From positions 1 to 64,000 of the forward strand of contig CAYWVO010000017.1 of assembly GCA_964461835.1 (NCBI GenBank): a DNA stretch of 64,000 bases, written 5' to 3'. Numbering within the stretch: the stretch's first letter is position 1; every line of letters starts with the position of its first letter. Shown here piece by piece: positions 52,717 to 61,448 of the stretch. Origin of the DNA: CAYWVO01 sp964461835. Its GTDB lineage: Bacteria; Zixibacteria; MSB-5A5; WJJR01; JAJRUJ01. A program made the translations under genes and the position numbers. Below the pieces are notes generated by a model, which was given only the letters and a program-made list of their open reading frames with translations, was not told the origin of the DNA and ran no database searches.

Positions 52717-53703
52717 ATGCAACAAACCTCAACGCCATCGCAACCACTAATCCAACAGCGTATCGTCCCGGGAACCAACCATCCGCGCCGTTGGTGGATT
52801 GCCGCTCTGTTGACCTCCATCAGCCCGCCGACCGCATTTCTCTATGTGGGCAACCTGTGGTGGGCGATAGCCGGATTTACGGGGATTGCTCTCTGGCTTG
52901 GCTTTTGCAGCTTTGCTGATTTTTCCGCCCGCATCCTGAGTATGCTAATCGTCCTCGGTGTATTTTTGCTTTACTCGGCAATTCCAGTCTTCCTGGGCTT
53001 AGCGCAAAGGCAGAGCTATTCGTTACGCTCATACAATAAGCTGATCTGGTATGTGGTTTCTCTCATTGTCTGGGTGGGCCTGGCAGTGGGGATTCACACA
53101 TCAGCGACCTCCCTTCTCGGGTTGCGCACCCTATCGATTATCGATTCACAGATGGAAAACACCCTGCTGCCGGGGGATGAAATACTGATCGACACTCGCG
53201 CCTATGATGATCGCGACCCGACGATTGGGGAGATTGTTCTCTACCGCGAATCTGCCGATCCCGCGTCGCCCTCGCTGGCCCGCGTGGTTGCGTTACCCGG
53301 CGATATAGTACACATGCACTTGAAGAAGTTTTTCGTGAATGGCAAACTTGTTAATCCCCCGCGCTCAGTCACCTTCGACGACCCGTCAACATTCCTGTCC
53401 GCCGAGCAATCGCCGCGCGATTGTTTTGCGCCGGTCGAAGTCCCTCCCCGCCATGTATTTGTCCTCGGAGATCACCGTGACCATGCCGCCGATTCCCGTC
53501 ACCACGGGTCAATTTCCCAAGAAATGATTATCGGTCAGGCCAAATTCGTATTTTATTCGCGAGATGGAGTGCTGATCCGCCTTGAGCGGATCGGCCTGCA
53601 CCTAGACGAGGCACATCAGGAAGGCAGCCGGACGATAGTACCATGGCCGACTACGACGATTTCAAACAACGGGTACGCGATGCTACCGACATTGCCGAGG
53701 TGA
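52717..53703 (+). CDS. Signal-peptidase-I-like protein lacking catalytic Ser and Lys
   Basis: 328 aa with four membrane helices at the N terminus (about 25-150), then a LepB-like fold. Motif B reads SQMENTLLPGD where the family has SMxxTLxxGD: Gln145 replaces the catalytic Ser, which sits one residue too early (Ser144). Motif D reads LARVVALPGD, with Ala188 in place of the catalytic Lys of KRVxxxPGD. Motif E is intact (GDHRDHAADSRHHG). The reading frame is open throughout and the residues are unambiguous, so it is not a simple pseudogene. It overlaps dnaG by 61 bp. No ribosome binding site seen at the start. Confidence 0.8.
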   Translation: MQQTSTPSQPLIQQRIVPGTNHPRRWWIAALLTSISPPTAFLYVGNLWWAIAGFTGIALWLGFCSFADFSARILSMLIVLGVFLLYSAIPVFLGLAQRQSYSLRSYNKLIWYVVSLIVWVGLAVGIHTSATSLLGLRTLSIIDSQMENTLLPGDEILIDTRAYDDRDPTIGEIVLYRESADPASPSLARVVALPGDIVHMHLKKFFVNGKLVNPPRSVTFDDPSTFLSAEQSPRDCFAPVEVPPRHVFVLGDHRDHAADSRHHGSISQEMIIGQAKFVFYSRDGVLIRLERIGLHLDEAHQEGSRTIVPWPTTTISNNGYAMLPTLPR

Positions 53704-55379
53704 TCGGGCAGTATGTTACGTTAAAAAAGCGCGGCCGAAACCTGCTCGGCCTCTGTCCATTCCACGACGAAAAGACACCATCGTTTACCGTCCATCCCGA
53801 CCGGCAATTCTACCACTGTTTCGGCTGTGGGAAAGGTGGCGACGTGTTCACGTTTCTCATGGAACAGGAGAATTGGTCATTCCCGGAAGCGCTCCGCTAC
53901 TTGGCCGAACGTGCCAATATTCCTCTGCCTCGCCGCCGGAGTCCCGCAGAACAGGATCGGTATGCCAAGCTGTACGAAGCCAACGCGGTTGCCGCCGAAT
54001 TTTTCTCCCGCATGATTCACGAGCCGGAGGGTAAACACGCTTTGGCGTATATTACCGGCCGTGGCGTGCCACGTGATAAGTTAGCACACCTGCAAATTGG
54101 CTATGCACCGGACCACTGGGATGGCCTGATCAAGTTTGCGCGACGCCGGGACCTTACCGAGCAAGTTCTCACCGATGCCGGTCTGGTTATCCGCCACGAA
54201 ACAAAGGGCAGTTACTACGATCGGTTTCGCAACCGGCTGACCTTCGCCATTTGCAATCTGTCCGGACGCCCGATCGCTTTCGGCGCCCGGGCGCTCAGTC
54301 CCGACGAAACAGCCAAGTATATCAATTCGCCTGAAACACCAATCTATCGCAAGAGCACTATTTTGTACGGTTTAGATAAGGCCCGTGACGAAATTCGCCG
54401 ACAGGATGCCTCGGTCGTAGTCGAGGGATATACCGATTGGGTTTCTTTGTATTTGGCGAATATCAGCAATGTAGTCGCCTCGTCGGGCACGGCGTTCACC
54501 GCAGAACAGGCGCGGCAACTCCGCCGGTTTTCCCAAAATGTCATCTTGTTGTTTGATGCAGACCCCGCCGGAGATCAAGCCGCATTGCGGGGAGTGGAGG
54601 TGCTCTTCCGGGAAGGGCTGGATGTAAAAATCGCCGTGTTACCGGACGGTCTCGACCCGGACACCGCGATTCGCAAACAAGGGCGGGACAGTATTACCCA
54701 GGCGCTTGCCGACGCGCAAGAATACGTGTCCTACAAGGTCAGCCTGGCCCATCAGAAACTCTCCTCGGGCAATTTGCTGTCCCAGGAAGCAGTCATCCGT
54801 GAGCTACTCGATACCACCGCGGCGATCCCCGACCGGGTACGACGCTCTCTGCTTATTCGACAGATCAGTGAAGCGACGCGCATCCCGGAAGATGATCTGC
54901 GTGCCCAACTCACGCGTAAGCGGCAACCGTCGGGGCCGGCCGCAGATAAACAAGCGCCGTCCGGTCCATTCATCAATGGTCCATACCGCTGGGAGGCGGA
55001 GTTTCTCCATATCTTGCTGCGGCGCGATGACCTTCGTAAACGAGCGAAAGCAGAAATCCACAGTGACGATTTTAAGAATGAACATTTGGCCGATTTATTT
55101 CAGGCAATTGTCGGTAGTAAATCAGCCAGTGAAATAAATCCCGCGGATATCGGTGCCACAATAGAGGAGCAGGCGTTGGCGGCGGAGATTGCCCTGATGC
55201 CGGTCGATGACACCTCGGAAGCCTATGCCGACTATGTGGCGAAGTTCGTGGCTCGTCGACCAAAGAGAGATACTGTCGAATTAAAAAAGCGGTTACAGGA
55301 TGCCGAACGGCGGGGAGACCAAAAAGAAGCCCAACGACTGCTTAAAGAGTTGGCTCAAAAGACCTTGACAAAAGATTAG
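53643..55379 (+). CDS. dnaG: DNA primase DnaG
   Basis: 578 aa. N-terminal zinc-binding domain (CPFHDEKTPSFTVHPDRQFY then HCFGC), RNA polymerase domain, and TOPRIM fold with VVVEGYTDWVSLYL, GTAFTAEQARQL and LLFDADPAGDQAALRG. The C-terminal helicase-binding domain (about 440-575) is short and poorly conserved. It starts inside the signal-peptidase-like gene, with AGGAAGG 18-25 bp upstream and no closer binding site, so it may be translated by coupling. rpoD does not follow; two tRNA genes do. Confidence 0.97.
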   Translation: MADYDDFKQRVRDATDIAEVIGQYVTLKKRGRNLLGLCPFHDEKTPSFTVHPDRQFYHCFGCGKGGDVFTFLMEQENWSFPEALRYLAERANIPLPRRRSPAEQDRYAKLYEANAVAAEFFSRMIHEPEGKHALAYITGRGVPRDKLAHLQIGYAPDHWDGLIKFARRRDLTEQVLTDAGLVIRHETKGSYYDRFRNRLTFAICNLSGRPIAFGARALSPDETAKYINSPETPIYRKSTILYGLDKARDEIRRQDASVVVEGYTDWVSLYLANISNVVASSGTAFTAEQARQLRRFSQNVILLFDADPAGDQAALRGVEVLFREGLDVKIAVLPDGLDPDTAIRKQGRDSITQALADAQEYVSYKVSLAHQKLSSGNLLSQEAVIRELLDTTAAIPDRVRRSLLIRQISEATRIPEDDLRAQLTRKRQPSGPAADKQAPSGPFINGPYRWEAEFLHILLRRDDLRKRAKAEIHSDDFKNEHLADLFQAIVGSKSASEINPADIGATIEEQALAAEIALMPVDDTSEAYADYVAKFVARRPKRDTVELKKRLQDAERRGDQKEAQRLLKELAQKTLTKD

Positions 55380-55393
55380 CCAGGTGGTAGAAT
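55365..55393 (+). promoter_or_regulatory. Promoter of the two-tRNA unit, inside the end of dnaG
   Basis: TTGACA (55365-55370), 17 bp spacer, TAGAAT (55388-55393), almost ideal. The -35 hexamer lies in the last codons of dnaG and the spacer spans its stop (55377-55379). Confidence 0.8.
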
Positions 55394-55481
55394 GAGAGTT
55401 TACATTGGCGGAATATCCGCCGTAGTGAAGACAGGAGGACGTATTTGTTCGGCTGTCGCAGGTACGGTCACCACGGAGGCG

Positions 55482-55558
55482 GGCCTATAGCTCAGTTGGT
55501 TAGAGCAACTGACTCATAATCAGTCGGTCCCAGGTTCGAGTCCTGGTGGGCCCACCAG
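55482..55558 (+). tRNA. tRNA with anticodon CAT (Ile2 or elongator Met)
   Basis: 77 nt including CCA. Acceptor GGGCCTA/TGGGCCC, D-arm AGCTCAGTTGGTTAGAGC, anticodon loop CTCATAA, and T-arm CCAGGTTCGAGTCCTGG. The GGGCC-type acceptor resembles isoleucine tRNAs, which favours tRNA-Ile2 (lysidine-modified) over elongator Met, but only charging data would settle it. Confidence 0.9.
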
Positions 55559-55623
55559 CAGACGAGAACAGCCGTGGCCAGGACACCGGCGCAGCACGAT
55601 AACAGGAACGCGGAACAACGGAC

Positions 55624-55700
55624 GGGCAATTAGCTCAGTTGGTTAGAGCGTTCGGTTCACATCCGAGAGGTCACAGGTTCGAATCCTGTATTGCCCACCA
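55624..55700 (+). tRNA. tRNA-Val (anticodon CAC)
   Basis: 77 nt including CCA. Acceptor GGGCAAT/ATTGCCC, D-arm AGCTCAGTTGGTTAGAGC, anticodon loop TTCACAT, and T-arm CACAGGTTCGAATCCTG. The anticodon CAC reads GTG. Confidence 0.93.
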
Positions 55701-55804
55701 TTGATGGATATTCAGGTAGAGTGAAAGACGACGGGTATCGGCAACGAAAATTCGTGGGGCGGTCCGTGTGTACGGATGTGCCCCTGATCCCCAGCGAAGT
55801 AGAC

Positions 55805-55831
55805 TGCGCACACATTGTGCGCATTTTTTTT
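55805..55831 (+). terminator. Intrinsic terminator after the tRNA unit
   Basis: A perfect 8-bp stem TGCGCACA / TGTGCGCA with a CAT loop, followed by eight T (55824-55831). It closes the two-tRNA transcript about 100 bp beyond tRNA-Val. Confidence 0.93.
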
Positions 55832-55880
55832 CGCGCGAAAAATCTCGCTGTCCGAGCCCGCAATTGACGGGGAGAATATC

Positions 55881-56603
55881 GTGGTCATGAGGGAGCGGAC
55901 ATCCACCGCAGAATTGTTGTTAGAATTACAAAGTATCGATTACCAACTGGGTGAACTGGAACGATCAAAAGAGTATCTTCCCGACATGATTGAAAATCTC
56001 CGCAAAGAGATTGCTGCCGCTGAAGAAGAGCACGAAAATGCCAAGAAACGGCTGGAAGAAGATCAGTTGGAAAAGAAACGGCTGGAGATAGAACTCGCGG
56101 AGACGAATGACCTGTTGACCAAACTCAAATCACAAATGACCTCGATTAAAACCAACCGCGAGTATGACGCACTCAGTCGCGAAATTGACCACAAGAAAGA
56201 ACAAGCGTCCGTGCTGGAAGATCAGTTGTTAACCGTGATGACCGAGATTGAAGAGCTGGAAGAAAAAATCCACGCAACGGAAGAAAGCAAAGAGGACGTC
56301 GCCAAAGCCAACACCGAACAACTCGACACCATTCAGGGCGAAATAGACTCCGTCGGAACCAAAATCAAAATCAAGGAGGACGAACGGAACAATATCCTGG
56401 TTCGGCTGAGTCCGTCAGTAGTGGCAACCTACGAACGAATCAAACGCGGCAAAGGATCAGCCGTGGTTCCGATCAGAAAACGCGCCTGCAGCGGATGTTT
56501 CAAGGCTCTCCCGCCGCAGGTGGTGCAGGAGATCCGCAAAGGCGATCAGATCATTTGTTGTGATTCGTGTGGTCGCATCCTGATCTGGGAGGGGGAAGAT
56601 TGA
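55881..56603 (+). CDS. Coiled-coil zinc-ribbon protein (DUF164/zf-RING_7 family)
   Basis: 240 aa from the GTG at 55881 (GGGGAG 6 bp upstream; ATG at 55887 is the alternative). A long coiled coil (about 10-170, rich in Glu/Lys) is followed by a C4 zinc ribbon: CSGCFKALPPQVVQEI and CDSCGRILIW. Family members are widespread and poorly understood; a nucleic-acid or chaperone role has been suggested. It overlaps the guaB start by TTGA, so they are co-translated. Confidence 0.9.
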   Translation: MVMRERTSTAELLLELQSIDYQLGELERSKEYLPDMIENLRKEIAAAEEEHENAKKRLEEDQLEKKRLEIELAETNDLLTKLKSQMTSIKTNREYDALSREIDHKKEQASVLEDQLLTVMTEIEELEEKIHATEESKEDVAKANTEQLDTIQGEIDSVGTKIKIKEDERNNILVRLSPSVVATYERIKRGKGSAVVPIRKRACSGCFKALPPQVVQEIRKGDQIICCDSCGRILIWEGED

Positions 56604-58069
56604 GCGATCCCAAAACCAAGATCACCAAAACCGCCTTGACTTTCGATGATGTTCTCTTGGTGCCCCGCCGTTCCGGTGTCCTCCCTCACGAAGTCGATGT
56701 CAGCACCACGCTGACCGACACCCTGAAGTTGCGCATTCCGATTCTCTCGGCGGCCATGGACACGGTGACCGAGGCCGGACTGGCGATCGCGCTGGCGCGC
56801 CAGGGTGGCCTCGGCATTATACACCGCAACATGTCCTCTACCGAACAGGCCTCCGAGGTCGACAAGGTCAAACGGTCCGAGTCGGGCATGATCGTCGACC
56901 CGATTACCTTGCCGCCGGATAAGCCGATCTCCGATGCCCTGACGCTGATGCGGCGGTTCTCCATCTCGGGTATCCCAATCACCGAAGGAAACCGGCTGGT
57001 GGGCATTATTACCAATCGCGATCTGCGTTTCCAGCGCGACCCCGCGGTCACCATCGGTGAAGTCATGACCAAGGACAATTTGATCACCGTCCCCGAGGGC
57101 ACGACTCTCGATCAGGCCGAGGATATCCTGCACACCAACCGGATCGAAAAGCTGCTCATCGTCGACGATGATTACAATCTCCGCGGCATGATTACGGTCA
57201 AAGATATCATGAAAAGCCGTATCTACCCGGAATCCTCAAAGGACGGGCGAGGCCGGTTGCGGGTCGGTGCGGCAATCGGTGTCGGCACTGAAAATATCCA
57301 GCGTGCGGAACAACTGGTCAAGGCCGGGATCGATTGTCTCTGTGTCGACACCTCGCATGGGCATACCGAATCGGTTATCTCAACAATCAAAGAGGTGAAA
57401 AGTAAGTTCCCGGAAATCCCATTAATGGCTGGAAATGTGGCCACGGCGGAAGGAACGCGGGATTTAATCGACGCCGGTGCGGATGTCATCAAAGTCGGCA
57501 TCGGGCCCGGATCAATCTGTACCACCCGCGTAATTACCGGCGCTGGAATTCCCCAGGTTACCGCGATTATGGATTGCGCCGGCGAGGCCAAAAAATCAGA
57601 CGTGGCAATTATTGCCGATGGCGGCATCCGGTATTCTGGTGATATTGCCAAGGCCCTGTCCGCCGGGGCGGCGGCGGTCATGGTCGGGTCCGTACTGGCC
57701 GGGGTCGCCGAATCGCCGGGGGAAACTGTTCTTTATGAGGGGCGGTCGTACAAGGTGTACCGTGGCATGGGTTCTGTGTCGGCGATGAAGGAAGGCTCAT
57801 CCGACCGCTACTACCAGGAGGACACCGAAATCTCCAAGCTGGTCCCCGAGGGAATCGAAGGCCGGGTTCCGTTTAAGGGTAAACTTGCTGATATGATTTA
57901 CCAGCTGGTCGGGGGTATCCGCGCGGGGATGGGGATCTGCGGTGCACGGACCATCAGGGAATTGCAGGAAAGAAGCCTGTTCGTTCAGGTCAGCACTGCC
58001 GGGGTCCGAGAATCACATCCCCACGACATCACGATTACCAAAGAAGCACCAAACTACCAGGTAGGGTAA
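56600..58069 (+). CDS. guaB: IMP dehydrogenase
   Basis: 489 aa from a TTG at 56600 in a TTGA overlap with the zinc-ribbon stop and preceded by GGGGGAAGA; the longer frame adds only the tail of the upstream gene. TIM barrel with TFDDVLLVPRRSGVLP at the N terminus, two CBS domains (about 95-215, ITEGNRLVGIITNRDLRF), the catalytic Cys loop GPGSICTTRVITGAG, the flap region PEGIEGRVPFKG, and AVMVGSVLAG. It converts IMP to XMP in guanine nucleotide synthesis. Confidence 0.97.
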   Translation: MSDPKTKITKTALTFDDVLLVPRRSGVLPHEVDVSTTLTDTLKLRIPILSAAMDTVTEAGLAIALARQGGLGIIHRNMSSTEQASEVDKVKRSESGMIVDPITLPPDKPISDALTLMRRFSISGIPITEGNRLVGIITNRDLRFQRDPAVTIGEVMTKDNLITVPEGTTLDQAEDILHTNRIEKLLIVDDDYNLRGMITVKDIMKSRIYPESSKDGRGRLRVGAAIGVGTENIQRAEQLVKAGIDCLCVDTSHGHTESVISTIKEVKSKFPEIPLMAGNVATAEGTRDLIDAGADVIKVGIGPGSICTTRVITGAGIPQVTAIMDCAGEAKKSDVAIIADGGIRYSGDIAKALSAGAAAVMVGSVLAGVAESPGETVLYEGRSYKVYRGMGSVSAMKEGSSDRYYQEDTEISKLVPEGIEGRVPFKGKLADMIYQLVGGIRAGMGICGARTIRELQERSLFVQVSTAGVRESHPHDITITKEAPNYQVG

Positions 58070-58162
58070 TCTCTTCACCCGCCACGATGCCGGTCATCCC
58101 CCTGAGCGTCCGGTTTTCGACGTCAACTGAGACCGGATTCGCACTGTTGCACCATTCCCCAC

Positions 58163-60838
58163 TTGCGAAAGCATCTGCCCGGTGGTAAGTTATTCTTCGT
58201 GCACGACAGTTCACCAGAACCAAGCCACCAGTGCGCAGCAGCGCAATCGGCCCCTGAACCGCTGCCTCTGGAGGAGATGTTTCCTGATGGCGTTCCGTTG
58301 AGTCTGGCATTGAGTCGGCGGTTGGATCAGGGATCTGGGTCTACGTTTCTCCAGCGGCTGATCGGCCGATGGATCAACAAACTTCGGTATCGAGCAGCGC
58401 TCCCGCAGGAATATCACCTGAATCCGACCGATGATTATGCCGGCTTCAGTTTGACTTTCACTGCGCCTCGCGTACCCCTCGGATTAAGCATCAAAAACGA
58501 AGAAGTGACTGAATACGGCGAGGCGCGAATAGAATCACCGCAGGGCGACTCTTGGCGTGAAGAACCAATCGCCACATACCAGGACCGGGAAAGCGACCGC
58601 GGGACTCTCTTTGTTCGATTCAAACGGTTGGCCCCAACCACAAAACTGCAAATCTTTGTCGAAGATCTCGATCTGGAAGGTGATTTCGCGGTTGTGGTCG
58701 TGGTTGGCAAATACCCGTACCCGGACTGGGTACGGCTTACCGAGGCCCGCGAGTTATTACAGGAAGGCAATTTCCTTGCAGCAATTAAAGAATATAAGGC
58801 CGGGCTGGGGAATGCGCCCGCCAATGGCACTGCGGCATTCGAGCTGGCAATGTTGTGCAAAAAGAACGACGATCTGCCGGCTGCGGAACGCTGGGCGTTA
58901 AATGCCTGTGCGCACGGCGAATTGCAGCGGGGAATCGATTTTCTGCGGGACCTGTACCAGGCCAATCCACCCGATCTGCGCAGTGATGCCGTCTCTCTTG
59001 AGGAACAATCAGCCGGCTGGCCGGAAAACGAACATTATGGCGCGGTCTGTCTGCTGCGCGACCAATTCTACTGGGGCGGGTTCGGAACCGTGCACCTGTA
59101 CAAACATCGCAGCCTCGTTAAAATAAAACGCCGAGCTGCAGCCCGGATGCTGCGCCGGCTGCACTTTGAGTTTGCACCACACAACGAAGCACTCGCAAAC
59201 GTGCAGTTGCGGATTTTGCACGAGGACCAGTCGATCAAAGAGGTTCCCGAAGAACAGCTCACCGTTGCAGACGCTCCCGAGCATGACCCGGCGATCCGCA
59301 CGGCGGAAAAAAAGGAAATTGTCTGCTTCCTGCCGGAACTGCACGCCGGCGATATCATTGAAATGAGCTATGCTATCTTACACAACGACGGTTCCCTGCG
59401 TGATGAGCTGCCCAATTTTTACCGGCGGTCAAACCTGGTATCCGATTTTCCCACCTATTCCAGTGTCGTCCGGATCCGCTGTCCGCAAGAATGGCCGGCC
59501 CGTTGTGTCGGTATTCACGGCTCGAATCCTCCGACGAAAATCAAACGTGATGATGACTGGCAGGAGTACCTTTTCACCGCGGAGAAACTTATCTGTGATG
59601 ATTGGGGCCAGTCCCGGCTGGAACGAACGCTGCGTTGCCCCCATGGTTGCGTCACCTCCACCGACCGCACCTGGGAGCAGGTGGGCATCGACGAAATAAA
59701 GTCGGTGGGCACCGACCTTGAACCACCGGAACCACTGCCGCCAGTCGTGCGTGAAGTGATTGATCGTGAACAAAGCCCGATAGAGAAAATGCGCGGGGGA
59801 TACTACTGGATTCGCGACCGCATTAAATATATGTCCCTTGTCTCTGCCAAGCGTAACATCGCCAAAGAAGGCCGGGCCCGGCGGATCGTCGAGCAAGGAG
59901 TCGGCGATTGTCACGATAAAGCCTACCTGCTGTCCTTGTTGTGCAAGGAACTGAAGCTGCCGGCAGAATTTCTGCTGATCGGTATGGATGAAGGGTTCAT
60001 TGTCCGGGAATTGCCGGGCAGCCAATTCGATCATATTATTTTGCGCACCCGTCTTGACGGGGACTGGGTATACCTAGACGCCACCGACACCCTTACTCCA
60101 TTCGGGCTGACGCCGACACACCTTCAGGGTCTGCCGGCTCTGCGATTGGGAAACCCCAGCAAGATAATCACAATCCCCGAACAATCTTTTGCGGTCAACC
60201 GGCTCGATCTGGGCGAGGAACTGGTAATTACGCCCGATGGCGACCTCCGGGGGACCTTCACGCTGGAAGCCTGGGGAGTCCCTGGGCGCTGGCTGGACGA
60301 ACATTGGAAAGTGTTGTCCATGGGTGTCTCGCAGCCGCGACGGGCGGCCCAAGTGGTGTTACAGGAGCATCTGCCAAACGCACGCATTGAGCGGTGGGCG
60401 GTGAGTCCGTACGATCCGAAAAATGATTATTTCTCCTTCTCCGGCAAACACTTCCGCTGTAATTCCTCCCCGATTGTGGATTATCGAGTGGCCATGCTCA
60501 ACTGGCGCACGCCGTTTATGCCAATTGAAGATTGGCGCGATCGCAATTGGCAGCACCCGGCGCTGTTGCCATTGCCGATGAGCGCGTCGATCTCTGTCAG
60601 TATCCAGCACAGCCCTGACTGGCGGATTTTCGGCTCGCCGGGCAATGACTCCTTCGCGGCGGATTGCGGAACAGTCTCGGAGGAACATCTGGATGATCCG
60701 GACGGTTTGGCAATCAACCGCACCTTCACGATCACCCGCCGATTCCTGACGCAAGCCGGGGTCCAGGCCATGCCCGCGTTCCTCGATAAGTTAGAGGAGG
60801 CCATGCAGTTAGCCATCGTCCTGCGCAACGGGGAGTAG
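58163..60838 (+). CDS. DUF3857-like/transglutaminase-like protein with no signal peptide
   Basis: Up to 891 aa. After about 230 residues of unclear fold with a TPR-like stretch (AAIKEYKAGLGNAPANGTA), a DUF3857-like beta domain (RRAAARMLRRLHFEF; VCFLPELHAGDIIEMSYAIL) precedes a transglutaminase core: Cys in GVGDCHDKAYLLSLL, His in SQFDHIILRTRL, Asp in VYLDATD. C-terminal 250 residues are beta-rich (DUF3858-like). Family members are usually exported, but no signal peptide is seen at TTG 58163 or at ATG 58277 (GGAGG 2 bp upstream). It may act in the cytoplasm. The start is uncertain. Confidence 0.8.
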   Translation: MRKHLPGGKLFFVHDSSPEPSHQCAAAQSAPEPLPLEEMFPDGVPLSLALSRRLDQGSGSTFLQRLIGRWINKLRYRAALPQEYHLNPTDDYAGFSLTFTAPRVPLGLSIKNEEVTEYGEARIESPQGDSWREEPIATYQDRESDRGTLFVRFKRLAPTTKLQIFVEDLDLEGDFAVVVVVGKYPYPDWVRLTEARELLQEGNFLAAIKEYKAGLGNAPANGTAAFELAMLCKKNDDLPAAERWALNACAHGELQRGIDFLRDLYQANPPDLRSDAVSLEEQSAGWPENEHYGAVCLLRDQFYWGGFGTVHLYKHRSLVKIKRRAAARMLRRLHFEFAPHNEALANVQLRILHEDQSIKEVPEEQLTVADAPEHDPAIRTAEKKEIVCFLPELHAGDIIEMSYAILHNDGSLRDELPNFYRRSNLVSDFPTYSSVVRIRCPQEWPARCVGIHGSNPPTKIKRDDDWQEYLFTAEKLICDDWGQSRLERTLRCPHGCVTSTDRTWEQVGIDEIKSVGTDLEPPEPLPPVVREVIDREQSPIEKMRGGYYWIRDRIKYMSLVSAKRNIAKEGRARRIVEQGVGDCHDKAYLLSLLCKELKLPAEFLLIGMDEGFIVRELPGSQFDHIILRTRLDGDWVYLDATDTLTPFGLTPTHLQGLPALRLGNPSKIITIPEQSFAVNRLDLGEELVITPDGDLRGTFTLEAWGVPGRWLDEHWKVLSMGVSQPRRAAQVVLQEHLPNARIERWAVSPYDPKNDYFSFSGKHFRCNSSPIVDYRVAMLNWRTPFMPIEDWRDRNWQHPALLPLPMSASISVSIQHSPDWRIFGSPGNDSFAADCGTVSEEHLDDPDGLAINRTFTITRRFLTQAGVQAMPAFLDKLEEAMQLAIVLRNGE

Positions 60839-60958
60839 TGCAATCACTTATCAGAACATGTACTGCCCATCCATTTTTTCTATCACTGTTATACCATTGC
60901 CAGGCAAATTAGGACACCGCCCCTTTTTGCTCTTGGTTGCCGGTTTGACACGTATTAT

Positions 60959-60980
60959 CTTACATTTGGGGTGATGTAAG
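60959..60980. repeat. 7-bp inverted repeat upstream of rnpB
   Basis: CTTACAT (60959-60965) and ATGTAAG (60974-60980) with an 8-nt spacer, in the AT-rich segment about 70 bp before rnpB. The nearby TTGACA (60945-60950) has no convincing -10 partner. The repeat might be an operator. Confidence 0.4.
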
Positions 60981-61051
60981 AAATAATGTTGAGAATAAGT
61001 GTTATGTATATGGTGTCATTCATCTTAAAAACGGTAACGAGAGGAGGTTCT

Positions 61052-61419
61052 CGATCGGTGGTCTGGTGACCGCGCCTTGCTGCGATGCAAGGTGAGGAAA
61101 GTCCGGGCTCCACAGAGCAGGGTGCCTCGTAACGCGAGGGCGAAGCAATTCGACGGAAAGTGCAACAGAAAAGAACCGCCCCGTGCCCGGCACGGGGTAA
61201 GGGTGAAAAGGTGGTGTAAGAGACCACCGGCCGGTCACGTAAGTGACCGGGCCGTGCAAACCCCACCCGGAGCAAAGCCATGCAGGGAGAGAGGGGTCGC
61301 TTGCCCCGGAGCCACTCCCGGGTAGGCTGCTGGACATTGCCGGTGACGGTAATGCCAGATTAATGGTCGCCGGTCCGCATGCGCGGATTACAGAACCCGG
61401 CTTATCGGCCACCGGTCGG
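61052..61419 (+). ncRNA. rnpB: RNase P RNA (class A)
   Basis: About 368 nt. It contains the diagnostic GAGGAAAGTCCGGGCTCC (P4 5' strand) and AGAACCCGGCTTATCGGCC (P4 3' strand and tail). The ends pair as P1: CGATCGGTGG (61052-61061) with CCACCGGTCG (61410-61419, one G-U). P3 is GCCTTGC/GCAAGGT, and the GCAACAGAAA segment matches the CR-II/CR-III core. It makes the catalytic RNA of tRNA 5' processing. recJ begins 30 bp beyond the 3' end. The 210 bp before it hold only the inverted repeat. Confidence 0.95.
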
Positions 61420-61448
61420 GTACCAACGCTCGTTCCGGGAGCGTCGTC

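Noticed and set aside
60945..60970. TTGACA upstream of rnpB as a promoter
   Set aside because: No matching -10 hexamer at 16-18 bp; only an inverted repeat lies there.
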